Source of the DNA: Gammaproteobacteria bacterium
GTDB lineage: Bacteria > Pseudomonadota > Gammaproteobacteria > CAJXQU01
Direction of reading: 5' to 3'
DNA length: 21,010 bases
Assembly (NCBI GenBank): GCA_026984275.1
Contig: JALSSM010000069.1
Span: 1 to 21,010, forward strand
This document shows, piece after piece, positions 1 to 7,515 of the stretch; position 1 is the stretch's first letter, and each line of letters opens with the position of its first letter. A model generated the notes under the pieces. The model was not told the origin of the DNA, did not search any database, and saw nothing but the letters and a program-made list of their open reading frames with translations. A program made the translations under genes and the position numbers.

Positions 1-891
1 ACCGACTTTTACTGCATCAGCACCGGCTTCGATCAATGCAGTTGCAGCCGCTCCAGTGGCGATATTCCCCCCAATAATCTGAACATCGTTTCCATGCTGC
101 TTACTTGTCCAGGCCACCATATCCAGAACGCCCTGAGAATGACCATGTGCCGTATCGACCACGATCGCGTCGACACCGGCTTCGATCAAAGCTTCGATTC
201 GTTCATGAGTTCCTTCTCCGGTTCCTACGGCGGCACCGACACGTAAGCTTTCCTGATCATCTTTACAGGCATCGGGGTATTTGTCGGATTTACGAATATC
301 TTTAACTGTGATCAAACCACGAAGTTGAAAATCATCATTCACAACCAGTACTTTTTCGATGCGATGCTGGTGGAGTTTCTCGATAGCTTCTTCCTGGCTT
401 GCGCCTTCTTTGACCGTCACCAGTCGATCTTTGCCAGTCATGATGCTGGCGACAGGTTTACCCAGATCAGTTTCAAACCGCAGATCACGGCTGGTTACTA
501 TCCCGACCAGGTCCTCTCCTTCGACTACCGGCATACCAGAAATATGGTAGCGTTTTGTCAGATCGAGGACTTCTTTAATACTGGTCTCTGGTGAAACGGT
601 AACGGGCTCCTGTACAACACCGCTTTCGTATTTCTTAACTTTTCTGACTTCTGTGGCCTGATCGGTAATGCTGAGGTTTTTATGGATGATTCCGATACCA
701 CCCTGTTGTGCCAGAGAAATGGCCAGACGTGATTCTGTGACCGTATCCATCGCCGCAGAGATGATCGGGATGTTTAAATTGATCTCACGTGTGAGTTGTG
801 TTTCAAGACTGGCTTCACGTGGCAGGATGTTTGAGTAAGCTGGAACCAGCAGAACATCATCAAAAGTAAGTGCTTCACCCGTAATACGCAT
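1..891 (-). CDS. guaB: Inosine-5'-monophosphate dehydrogenase, partial (C-terminus beyond window edge)
   Basis: IMPDH oxidises IMP to XMP with NAD+, the committed step of GMP synthesis, in the cytoplasm. The minus-strand reading frame is open from 891 to base 1 and gives 297 residues of a family usually near 490. It begins MRITGEALTFDDVLLVPAYS, which is typical of bacterial GuaB. Two CBS domains span about residues 92-205. The NAD-site motif DTAHGHS is at 246-252, and GGNIAT precedes the cut. The catalytic Cys loop and mobile flap lie outside the window. An in-frame ATG exists at 933, but it overlaps a TATAAT -10 box (932-937), so the ATG at 891 is preferred and matches family length. Divergent from xseA, the same arrangement as in E. 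coli. No visible defect. Confidence 0.96.
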   Translation of the reverse strand, partial: MRITGEALTFDDVLLVPAYSNILPREASLETQLTREINLNIPIISAAMDTVTESRLAISLAQQGGIGIIHKNLSITDQATEVRKVKKYESGVVQEPVTVSPETSIKEVLDLTKRYHISGMPVVEGEDLVGIVTSRDLRFETDLGKPVASIMTGKDRLVTVKEGASQEEAIEKLHQHRIEKVLVVNDDFQLRGLITVKDIRKSDKYPDACKDDQESLRVGAAVGTGEGTHERIEALIEAGVDAIVVDTAHGHSQGVLDMVAWTSKQHGNDVQIIGGNIATGAAATALIEAGADAVKVG

Positions 892-931
892 AATCCCGTC
901 TGCCCTGTATGATTGCTGTAAAAAACCACTC

Positions 932-937
932 ATTATA
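932..937 (-). promoter_or_regulatory. Candidate -10 box for guaB
   Basis: The minus strand reads TATAAT here, which would start transcription near 925 and leave a leader of about 34 nt before the ATG at 891. No good -35 hexamer is visible 16-18 bp upstream. The main value is that it argues against the upstream ATG at 933 as the translation start. Confidence 0.45.
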
Positions 938-982
938 ACGTGCTTTATTGTTCTTCTTCCAGAGAGAGATTAAGATCATTTT

Positions 983-2347
983 ATGAATTCTTTTTCTGAA
1001 ACCGCCAAAGGTACGGGCGAGATCTATACCGTTTCACAACTTAATCGTGAAGTTCGAACCATACTCGAAGGCAGTTTTCCTATGCTCTGGGTGGAGGGTG
1101 AGATCTCAAACCTCGCCAGACCGGCCTCTGGCCACCTCTATTTTTCCCTTAAGGATTCGCAGGCACAGGTACGTTGTGCCATGTTTCGTGGGCGAAACAA
1201 CCTGCTGAAGTTTGAGCCTGAAAATGGTATGCAAGTGATGATCTATGCACGCGTGGGGCTGTACGAAGGACGTGGAGAATTCCAGCTGATTGCGGATCGA
1301 ATGGAACCGGCAGGCGAGGGTGCTCTACAACTGGCCTTTGAACAGCTGAAGAAAAAGCTCGATCAGGAAGGCTTGTTTAATCAGGATATAAAACAGGCAT
1401 TGCCAGCCTTCCCAAAAACTGTGGGGATTGTAACATCGCAGACGGGGGCCGCAATCAAGGATATTCTGAGCGTTCTTCGACGACGTTTCCCGGCGCTGAA
1501 TGTGATCATCTATCCAACACCCGTACAGGGCAACACAGCGGGACATTCCATCGCCAGAATGATCATGCTTGCAAATAAACGAAAGGAATGTGATGTTCTG
1601 ATCGTCAGTCGTGGTGGTGGATCGCTGGAAGACCTCTGGTCATTTAATGAAGAAGTGGTTGCCCGTGCGATCCATGATTGTGAGATTCCGGTGGTGGCCG
1701 GTGTCGGCCACGAGATCGACTTCACCATTGCGGATTTTGTTGCCGATGTGAGAGCACCGACACCCTCAGCGGCAGCCGAGCTGATCAGTCAGGATCAGGA
1801 TGAGTTAAAACAGACGCTTGCAAGTTACCAGAACTGGATGCTTGATCAGATCACGGGTCAGATTGATCGAAACAGGCAAACAGTTTCATGGTACGAAAAA
1901 CGACTGATCCATCCGGGCAGGCGACTGGAAGAACTATCACAACGACTGGATGATTTAACCATCAAAATGCAGTCGGCTTTTAAATCAGGGATTGATCAGC
2001 GTCGTATCAAACTCAGCCGGATAATAATTGAACTCAAACAACATACACCGGATAGAAAGATCGCAATGAATGTCGAACGTTGTCAGCAATACAAGGTGCG
2101 CCTTAAATCAGCCATGCAACATCAACTCGAAAAGCTGACCGCAAAACTGGGTGAGGCCGGGCGGACACTGCAGACCGTCAGTCCATTGGCAACACTGGAT
2201 CGAGGGTATTCCATCCTGCAGACGAAAGCCGGGAAGGTTGTACGAACGAGTCATGAAGTGAATGTAGGCGATAAACTGACAGCCAAACTCGGAACGGGTT
2301 CGTTAAAATGTACCGTAGACGAAACTCTGGATTCGAAAAATGTTTAG
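983..2347 (+). CDS. xseA: Exodeoxyribonuclease VII large subunit
   Basis: Large, catalytic subunit of exonuclease VII, which degrades single-stranded DNA from both ends to short acid-soluble oligonucleotides and works with the small subunit XseB (not in this window). The 454 residues match the family's usual length. An N-terminal OB-fold (about residues 13-110, with WVEGEISN and GHLYFSLKD) is followed by the nuclease core: GIVTSQTGAAIKDI from 148, RGGGS at 210-214, GHEIDFTIAD from 242 and RAPTPSAAAE at 257-266. A long charged coiled-coil stretch (about 270-400) and a C-terminal LDRGYSILQ segment follow, as in XseA. It starts 91 bp from the guaB start in the opposite direction. No clear terminator follows the stop. 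Confidence 0.97.
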   Translation: MNSFSETAKGTGEIYTVSQLNREVRTILEGSFPMLWVEGEISNLARPASGHLYFSLKDSQAQVRCAMFRGRNNLLKFEPENGMQVMIYARVGLYEGRGEFQLIADRMEPAGEGALQLAFEQLKKKLDQEGLFNQDIKQALPAFPKTVGIVTSQTGAAIKDILSVLRRRFPALNVIIYPTPVQGNTAGHSIARMIMLANKRKECDVLIVSRGGGSLEDLWSFNEEVVARAIHDCEIPVVAGVGHEIDFTIADFVADVRAPTPSAAAELISQDQDELKQTLASYQNWMLDQITGQIDRNRQTVSWYEKRLIHPGRRLEELSQRLDDLTIKMQSAFKSGIDQRRIKLSRIIIELKQHTPDRKIAMNVERCQQYKVRLKSAMQHQLEKLTAKLGEAGRTLQTVSPLATLDRGYSILQTKAGKVVRTSHEVNVGDKLTAKLGTGSLKCTVDETLDSKNV

Positions 2348-2411
2348 TTAGGCGAAAAAGCACAACTATGATGCCCAGAAACTGAAGGATACCGTCACCT
2401 TTTTTACTTTT

Positions 2412-2599
2412 TTAGGTTTCTAGATCCGTTGTTTGACCCTTAAGCTCAGCAAGATATTCTCGTTTCAGGTGAGTGATGCGGTAGCGCCTGCTCCCCAGAT
2501 CTCCATGATTTGTTTCGTCGTATCACCTTCGCTCATCATCAGTTTGGCATATTCCAGTTTTTGTTCGACGGTTAGATTGACACGTTGTTTCCGATTCAT
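2412..2599 (-). pseudogene. Decayed IS3-family transposase orfA remnant
   Basis: The minus strand from ATG 2599 reads MNRKQRVNLTVEQKLEYAKL and continues to IMEIWGAGATAS before a TGA at 2465-2467. A frame shift then restores LKREYLAELKGQT down to a TAA at 2412. This matches the helix-turn-helix OrfA of IS3-family elements, in which GAGATAV-x-RWKR-x-YLAE is continuous, so one or two bases have been lost near 2468-2475. A strong AGGAG ribosome site (2606-2610, 6 nt spacing) survives. The coiled-coil end of OrfA and all of OrfB (the DDE integrase) are absent. The element is therefore immobile. Assignment to IS3 rests on recalled family motifs. Confidence 0.75.
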
Positions 2600-2689
2600 T
2601 TATAGCTCCTCTTTTTCCAAAATCATAGACTATAAACCACTTCAACATTATTAAAGCACTATATTTTGGACACATCACTGAGATACTCA

Positions 2690-3112
2690 AAACAACGGGC
2701 ATGACTCATGAAATCTTCTATTTCTGGGAGAAAGTGACCTCGGCATACATGTAGTTGGAGCATTCCATGATACTTCGCTCCATCAAAGCGGCGACAACCG
2801 TTTTGGCTGAAAGCGGGCTCATCACCTTCTCTGTCAGGCTATCTGTAGAAACCAGCGAGATGTCACGTTGACCAGAATCTCGCACACTAACTGGGGTTCG
2901 CTGCAGATGCCAGACAGGTAACCAATGAACAGCCGAACCGGATCTACTTACGGGCGGCCATTGTTCTCACAGTACAGATGGCGAACTTCGTCGTAAATGA
3001 AAGAGAAATCGATATAACGATCGATCTTGCGTAGTAGGTGATCTTTCGGAACCAGCTCTTCCAAAGTCACCATTCCCAGCTAATGCAGGTGTGGGTGGGG
3101 TTCTTTGATCAT
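2690..3112 (-). pseudogene. Decayed IS1182-family transposase, N-terminal remnant
   Basis: From ATG 3112 the minus strand reads MIKEPHPHLH, a stop, then LGMVTLEELVPKDHLLRKID, FSFIYDEVRHLYCENNGRP, another stop and VDPVRLFIGYLSGI, QLVCEILVNVTSRWFL. After frame shifts it continues with DSLTEKV and then DEPAFSQNGCRRFDGAKYHG. This is the N-terminal order of IS1182-type DDE transposases (LEELVPKDHLLRKID, NNGRPS-x-DPV, VN-x-A-x-RWFL, LTEKVPD, FSQNRRRRF). There are at least two in-frame stops and two frame shifts, and the catalytic DDE part is missing, so it is a dead fragment. It lies in the same orientation as the IS3 remnant, which may have truncated it. The 2690 boundary is approximate. Confidence 0.72.
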
Positions 3113-3120
3113 GAGAACTA

Positions 3121-3150
3121 TTATAAAAAAATCCCCGCATGAGCGGGGAC
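3121..3150 (-). terminator. Rho-independent terminator downstream of the VPLPA-CTERM gene
   Basis: CCCCGC (3133-3138) pairs with GCGGGG (3143-3148) around a 4-nt loop. On the minus strand the stem is followed by a run of seven T residues (3131 down to 3125). It lies about 65 nt past the stop at 3214 and separates that gene from the transposase remnants. Confidence 0.85.
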
Positions 3151-3166
3151 TTTATCAGCAGTCTGA

Positions 3167-3191
3167 GCCCTGAATTAATTCAGGGCTTTTT
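3167..3191 (+). terminator. 20-bp perfect palindrome followed by a T tract
   Basis: Bases 3167-3186 form a perfect palindrome (GCCCTGAATT mirrored), extended by one A-T pair and followed on the plus strand by TTTTT (3187-3191). This is a good intrinsic terminator for plus-strand transcription. On the minus strand it would be an extra hairpin 27 nt after the stop of the VPLPA-CTERM gene. No intact plus-strand gene lies immediately upstream, so its present role may be blocking read-through from the xseA direction. Confidence 0.65.
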
Positions 3192-3213
3192 GCAGTTATG
3201 AGAAAAAGATTTA

Positions 3214-3798
3214 TTAACTTTTTCTTCTACCCATAACCATAAGGCTTAAGAAACCTGAACCGAGTAACCAGACAGCTGCCGGCAAAGGTACAGCATTAAG
3301 GTTGGAAGTTACGGATCCATTCGTGCCATCAAGATCCGTGGCACTAAATAACTGATTTCCATTAATGTCAAATAATGCGATGTCATAATAATCTCTTTGA
3401 GAACAGCATGCATCAGTTCTCCCAAAAATTGACACAGAGTCAAGTGAACTAGCAGATGCCAGCTTCACACTTAAAAATGAAGATCCATCATTTTCATTTG
3501 AATGAAATATATCGGGGAACCCGATTGGGCCAATTCCATCAATTGCGTTGGCTGGGCTACTTCCCGGCCAATCTGATGAGCCAACCGCAGTGGCACCAGC
3601 TGATGCTAAAGCGAGATCGTTACCTGTTCCTGTTTCAGTTGCTACAACTTCAGAAACTTGTAACCAGCCTTCAGTATTCAGAGCTGAAGGCGTTATTCTG
3701 ATTTCAAAAATATTAATTATTGCGGCGTTGGCAGCTGAGCCAAACAAAAGAATAATCGATAATAAAATGCTTTGTTTATAAGAAAAAATATTTTTCAT
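3214..3798 (-). CDS. Exported VPLPA-CTERM (PEP-CTERM-like) sorting-domain protein
   Basis: A 194-residue secreted or cell-surface protein of unknown specific function. A Sec signal peptide covers residues 1-25 (FGSAANA cleavage region). The middle, about 35-145, resembles an F5/8 type C (discoidin-like) fold, with SPANAIDG and later DSVSIFGRTDACCS and YYDIALFDINGNQL. This family placement is an inference. The C-terminus carries VPLPA (170-174), a hydrophobic helix and the basic tail GRRKS, the tripartite signal read by exosortase/archaeosortase systems. No exosortase is in this window. An ATG at 3813 is in frame, but GGAGGG at 3805-3810 is spaced 6 nt from the ATG at 3798, so 3798 is chosen. 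A promoter precedes it and two hairpins follow, so it is monocistronic. Confidence 0.85.
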   Translation of the reverse strand: MKNIFSYKQSILLSIILLFGSAANAAIINIFEIRITPSALNTEGWLQVSEVVATETGTGNDLALASAGATAVGSSDWPGSSPANAIDGIGPIGFPDIFHSNENDGSSFLSVKLASASSLDSVSIFGRTDACCSQRDYYDIALFDINGNQLFSATDLDGTNGSVTSNLNAVPLPAAVWLLGSGFLSLMVMGRRKS

Positions 3799-3846
3799 TT
3801 TAATCCCTCCCATTCAAAGATATATACATATAACAAAACAAGAGAT

Positions 3847-3874
3847 ATTATATACATACCATAGAAATTTACAA
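3847..3874 (-). promoter_or_regulatory. Sigma-70-type promoter of the VPLPA-CTERM gene
   Basis: On the minus strand TTGTAA (3869-3874) is followed after 16 bp by TATAAT (3847-3852). The start point would be near 3840, giving a leader of about 40 nt to the ATG at 3798. The flanking DNA (3814-3993) is strongly AT-rich and holds no other gene. Confidence 0.6.
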
Positions 3875-3993
3875 CCTGAAAAATTATTTAAAGATCAGGT
3901 AGTAAGAGTTACTTTATGAAATAAAAGGTTAATGTTGGGTCATTGGAGTCTAGATATTCCCAAGTCAGCCTTTATAACAAATTATTGAAGAGC

Positions 3994-5589
3994 TTAACTA
4001 ATCCCCTGACTAGCCAAGTATTCTTCATAACTTCCAGCAAAATCAACAATCCCATTAGCCGTCATATCAAAAATACGTGTGGCCAATGAACCAACAAATT
4101 CACGATCGTGACTGACGAAGAACAGGGTGCCTTCATATTGTTCCAGAGCAAGATTAAGTGATTCTATTGACTCCATATCCATATGGTTAGTTGGTTCATC
4201 CATGATCAGGATGTTCGGTTTTTGTAACATCAGCTTGCCAAACATCATGCGGCCTTTTTCACCACCAGATAAAACACTGACCTTTTTATCAATCGTTTTA
4301 CCAGAGAATAATAAGCGACCAAGAATGCCACGGATGGATTGTTCATCATCTTCAGGTGATCCCCACTGAGCCATCCAGTCATAAAGGCTGATGTCATTTT
4401 CAAACAAATATTCATGATCCTGAGAATAGTAACCAATATTGGCATTTTCTGACCATTTTATCGTTCCTGTTTTTGTTGGTCGTTCACCGTATAATGTTTT
4501 TACCAGGGTTGATTTACCAATACCGTTCGGTCCGATGATCGCGATACGTTCTCCAACCTCCGTCATAAAACTGAAATTTTTGAATAAGCGTTCACCATCG
4601 CTATAACCCTGACTGATGTTGTCTACTTCCAATGCATTACGGAATAATTTCTTTTCCTGAGTAAAACGAATATAGGGGTTAACGCGACTGGATGGCTTAA
4701 TGTCATCGAGCTGGATCTTTTCAATTTGTTTTGCCCGGGAGGTGGCCTGTTTTGCTTTTGATGCATTGGCAGAAAACCGGGCAACAAACTGCTGTAGTTC
4801 TTTGATCTGTGCTTTTTTCTTTGCATTATCGGCTACCTGACGTGCACGAGCCTGAGTAGAAGCTAGCATATACTGATCATAGTTACCGGGGTAGATCCGC
4901 AACTCACCAAAGTCCATATCGGCCATATGGGTACAGACGCTGTTCAGAAAATGGCGATCGTGCGAGATGATGATCATGGTGCTGCTACGTTGGTTGATCA
5001 CATCCTCAAGCCAGCGAATTGTGTTGATATCCAGATGGTTAGTGGGCTCATCAAGTAACAGAATATCAGGATCAGCAAACAAGACCTGTGTCAGTAATAT
5101 TCGTAATTTCCAGCCAGGAGCGATTTCACTCATCGGCCCATAATGTTGCGCTGTGGGTATACCGACGCCCAGTAGCAATTCGCCCGCCCGAGACTCAGCC
5201 GTGTAGCCATCAAGTTCCGCATATTCAGCTTCAAGTTCAGCAACTTTAATCCCATCCTTATCTGACATTTCAGGCAAGTTGTAAATGCGATCACGTTCGT
5301 GGTGTATTTCCCATAATTTTGGGTTTCCCATAATAACAACGTCAATCACACGTTGGTCTTCGTAGGCAAACTGATCCTGTTTTAAAACAGCAAAGGTTTC
5401 ATTCGCATCAATACTGACATTACCGGAAGTGGGTTCCTGCTCACCCGAGAGGATTTTCATAAACGTGGATTTACCACAACCATTAGCACCAATCAGGCCG
5501 TATCGATTTCCTTCGCCAAATTTGACTGAGACATTTTCAAACAGAGGCTTAGCCCCAAATTGCATGGTGATATTTGCAGTAGTCAGCAA
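3994..5589 (-). CDS. ybiT: ABC-F family ATPase, YbiT type (translation factor)
   Basis: A 531-residue soluble protein with two ABC ATPase domains and no membrane segments. ABC-F proteins bind the ribosomal E site and modulate translation; YbiT's exact role is less settled than EttA's. Walker A GANGCGKST is at 34-42. The first domain has the YbiT-specific degenerate signature SEIAPGWKLR near 154, followed by LLLDEPTNHLD and ISHDRHFLN. An interdomain linker rich in K/Q/A follows (NAKKKAQIKELQQF, ANASKAKQATSRAKQIEKI). The second domain has GPNGIGKST, LSGGEKGRM and DEPTNHMD. The start chosen is TTG at 5589, preceded by AGGA, because it aligns with the E. coli YbiT start (LVSSNVTMQFG) and gives family length. 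The ATG at 5649 would add 20 unmatched residues and overlaps a -10 box. Confidence 0.93.
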   Translation of the reverse strand: MLTTANITMQFGAKPLFENVSVKFGEGNRYGLIGANGCGKSTFMKILSGEQEPTSGNVSIDANETFAVLKQDQFAYEDQRVIDVVIMGNPKLWEIHHERDRIYNLPEMSDKDGIKVAELEAEYAELDGYTAESRAGELLLGVGIPTAQHYGPMSEIAPGWKLRILLTQVLFADPDILLLDEPTNHLDINTIRWLEDVINQRSSTMIIISHDRHFLNSVCTHMADMDFGELRIYPGNYDQYMLASTQARARQVADNAKKKAQIKELQQFVARFSANASKAKQATSRAKQIEKIQLDDIKPSSRVNPYIRFTQEKKLFRNALEVDNISQGYSDGERLFKNFSFMTEVGERIAIIGPNGIGKSTLVKTLYGERPTKTGTIKWSENANIGYYSQDHEYLFENDISLYDWMAQWGSPEDDEQSIRGILGRLLFSGKTIDKKVSVLSGGEKGRMMFGKLMLQKPNILIMDEPTNHMDMESIESLNLALEQYEGTLFFVSHDREFVGSLATRIFDMTANGIVDFAGSYEEYLASQGIS

Positions 5590-5623
5590 GATTTTTTGTT
5601 CCTGTGTGGGAGGTAAAGCGAAA

Positions 5624-5646
5624 GCCGCGAAAAACGCGGCATTATA
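5624..5646 (-). promoter_or_regulatory. Candidate ybiT -10 box with GC-rich discriminator and 5' hairpin
   Basis: The minus strand reads TATAAT (5641-5646) followed directly by GCCGCG, five T residues and CGCGGC (5624-5640), a 6-bp GC-only stem. A start point near 5634-5639 would place a G/C discriminator at the promoter and a hairpin at the very 5' end of the transcript. No clear -35 hexamer is seen. The short U stretch after the stem is weak for a terminator. Confidence 0.4.
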
Positions 5647-5771
5647 CATGTTATTGCTTTCGAGAGTAGAGCTGATAAACCTGATCAGATCATGTTGTTA
5701 CGAAACAAAAGGCAGGATTAATGAGAACACTCATCGGATTAACTCACATGCATACTGCCCGGAGTTATGGT

Positions 5772-6752
5772 TCAGTACCGCTTATTCGCTTCCCAGTCTA
5801 GTGAAGTCTTAACGATTAAATCCAGATCATCATACTGAGGCTGCCAGTTCAGGGTTTCTTTGATACGGTCTGCTTTGGCGATCAACATGGGTGGATCACC
5901 CGCACGTCGTGGTTCTTCGATGATGTTTAGTTTTTTTCCATTCAAACGTTCTACTGTGTCCAGCACTTCACGAACACTATATCCATGGCCATAGCCACAG
6001 TTGAAGGTCGATGATTCTCCACCTTTTTCAAGATATTCCAAGGCCCGAATATGAGCATTGGCCAGATCTTCCACATGAATGTAGTCACGAACTCCAGTGC
6101 CATCTTTGGTGTCGTAATTGGTACCAAAGACATAGATAGCATCACGTTTGCCCAGCGCTGTTTCACAGGCAACCTTAATCAACAATGTGGCATTTGCCGT
6201 GGATTGCCCAATTTCTCCATCAGGATTAGAACCTGCGACATTGAAGTAGCGAAGGATGACATGGCGTAAGGGCGTGGCAAAAGACAGATCCTTCAGCATC
6301 ATTTCGCTCATCAATTTAGAGGTTCCATAAGGGTTGATCGGAGCTGTTGGCGTGTCTTCCGATGTCATGTCGCCTTCCGGTATGCCATAAACAGCAGCTG
6401 TAGAAGAAAAGATAAAGTGTTTTACACCCGCTGCAGAACAACACTCCAGCAGGTTTCTGGTACAGCAAGTATTGTTACCGTAATATTTGAGTGGATTAGA
6501 AACAGATTCCGGGACGATAGTGTGCGCTGCAAAGTGCATGACCGTATCAACATTATGATCATCAAGTAACTTGCTGACCAGTTCTTTATCTCCGGTATCA
6601 CCGACGATCAGTTCGGCATCGATCACGGCATCTTTGAAACCGGTGCTAAGATTATCAAGGACGACAACTTTTCGTCCCGCCTTTGTTAATTGCCGTACAA
6701 CGTGGCTGCCAATATAACCTGCGCCACCTGTTACTAAAATAGAATTTGTCAT
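5772..6752 (-). CDS. galE: UDP-glucose 4-epimerase
   Basis: Interconverts UDP-glucose and UDP-galactose with bound NAD, supplying galactosyl donors for LPS and exopolysaccharide or feeding the Leloir pathway. This is an extended short-chain dehydrogenase. Counting from the ATG at 6752 (326 residues), the Rossmann motif GGAGYIGS is at 9-16, the catalytic Ser region FSST near 115-118, and YGTSK gives the catalytic Tyr142 and Lys146. ILRYFNVAG, GTGVRDYIHVEDLA and EPRRAGDPP follow in family order. An ATG at 6773 is in frame, but it lacks a ribosome site and adds residues not found in relatives. AAGGGA at 6765-6770 lies 12 nt before 6752. No galT or galK is present, so a glycan role is more likely than galactose catabolism. 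Divergent from cysC. Confidence 0.93.
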   Translation of the reverse strand: MTNSILVTGGAGYIGSHVVRQLTKAGRKVVVLDNLSTGFKDAVIDAELIVGDTGDKELVSKLLDDHNVDTVMHFAAHTIVPESVSNPLKYYGNNTCCTRNLLECCSAAGVKHFIFSSTAAVYGIPEGDMTSEDTPTAPINPYGTSKLMSEMMLKDLSFATPLRHVILRYFNVAGSNPDGEIGQSTANATLLIKVACETALGKRDAIYVFGTNYDTKDGTGVRDYIHVEDLANAHIRALEYLEKGGESSTFNCGYGHGYSVREVLDTVERLNGKKLNIIEEPRRAGDPPMLIAKADRIKETLNWQPQYDDLDLIVKTSLDWEANKRY

Positions 6753-6899
6753 TCTTATTTGTTGTCCCTTCATTTATTCGATTAATAAACTTAACGATAC
6801 AGAAATAAACGGGTTATATGAAGCTTCGAGATTTAACTATCGCACCATATTAACTTTTCATTACAATAGCGACACAAATTGACAAAACTGGAGTGAAAA

Positions 6900-7502
6900 G
6901 TGCAAAAAAAAAGCACCAATACGGTCTGGCACCATGCCACGATAAACAGAGAAGATCGTCAAAGCTTGAATGGCCATAAAAGTGTCATTCTGTGGTTTAC
7001 CGGCCTATCTGGTGCAGGCAAATCTACGCTGGCTAATGAAGTAGAGGCACTGTTGTATGAAAAGGGTAAGCGGACTTATGTTCTGGATGGGGACAATATC
7101 CGACAGGGTTTATGTGGTGATCTGACTTTTTCAGATGAAGACAGAGTTGAGAATATTCGTCGAATTGGTGAGGTAGCCAAGCTAATGGTGGATGCCGGTT
7201 TGCTCACTTTGACGGCTTTTATTTCGCCATTCAGAGCTGAACGTCAGCGTGTTAGGGATCTTGTCCCAGCGGGTGATTTTATTGAGGTCTATTGCCGATG
7301 TGATCTGAGTGTTTGTGAAGAACGTGATGTAAAAGGTTTGTACAAAAAAGCCAGAGCAGGGGAAATATCTCAATTCACGGGTGTTTCATCAACTTATGAA
7401 GAACCTGAAAATGCAGAGGTTATTGTTGATACAGACAAACACAGTTTGCAAGAATGTGCACAGCAAGTGATCGACTATCTTGTTCTGAAAGGTATTGTCT
7501 GA
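6900..7502 (+). CDS. cysC: Adenylylsulfate (APS) kinase
   Basis: Phosphorylates APS to PAPS with ATP, for assimilatory sulfate reduction or as sulfuryl donor. The 200 residues match CysC. Walker A GLSGAGKST is at 35-43, DGDNIRQGLCGDL at 63-75 forms the APS-binding region, and FISPFR carries Ser109, the position phosphorylated in E. coli CysC. KGLYKKARAGEI and FTG also match the family. The start is GTG at 6900, preceded by GGAG (6890-6893) at 6 nt spacing. No cysN, cysD or cysH is adjacent, and the nearest neighbour is galE in the opposite direction. A TACAAT at 6862-6867 could be its -10 box but has no convincing -35. Confidence 0.94.
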   Translation: MQKKSTNTVWHHATINREDRQSLNGHKSVILWFTGLSGAGKSTLANEVEALLYEKGKRTYVLDGDNIRQGLCGDLTFSDEDRVENIRRIGEVAKLMVDAGLLTLTAFISPFRAERQRVRDLVPAGDFIEVYCRCDLSVCEERDVKGLYKKARAGEISQFTGVSSTYEEPENAEVIVDTDKHSLQECAQQVIDYLVLKGIV

Positions 7503-7515
7503 TTAGAGAGTATTG

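Noticed and set aside
892..933. N-terminal extension of GuaB from the ATG at 933
   Set aside because: That ATG overlaps a TATAAT -10 box and adds 14 residues not seen in the family; the ATG at 891 fits better.
2433..2654. Plus-strand open frame of 73 codons in the gap after xseA
   Set aside because: The minus strand of the same stretch encodes recognisable IS3-type orfA sequence with a strong ribosome site, so the plus frame is its shadow.
3868..3902. Inverted repeat ACCTGA / TCAGGT with a 15-nt AT loop near the VPLPA-CTERM promoter
   Set aside because: Short arms with a long loop, no T tract and no known operator match; it could be an operator but nothing supports it.
4127..4369. Open frame opposite ybiT on the plus strand, and similar long open frames opposite galE, the kinase, the YyaL-type gene and the helicase
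   Set aside because: They lie wholly inside strongly conserved genes, lack ribosome sites and show no protein-family features; they reflect codon bias on the opposite strand.
5590..5649. ATG start for ybiT at 5649
   Set aside because: It lies within the candidate promoter, and the added 20 residues do not match YbiT proteins.
5700..5771. Search for a terminator after galE
   Set aside because: Only a 4-bp TGAG/CTCA stem is present, without a T run; not called.
6879..6884. Perfect TTGACA hexamer just upstream of cysC
   Set aside because: As a -35 box it would place the -10 inside cysC, downstream of its GTG start, and no suitable -10 is there. Treated as chance.
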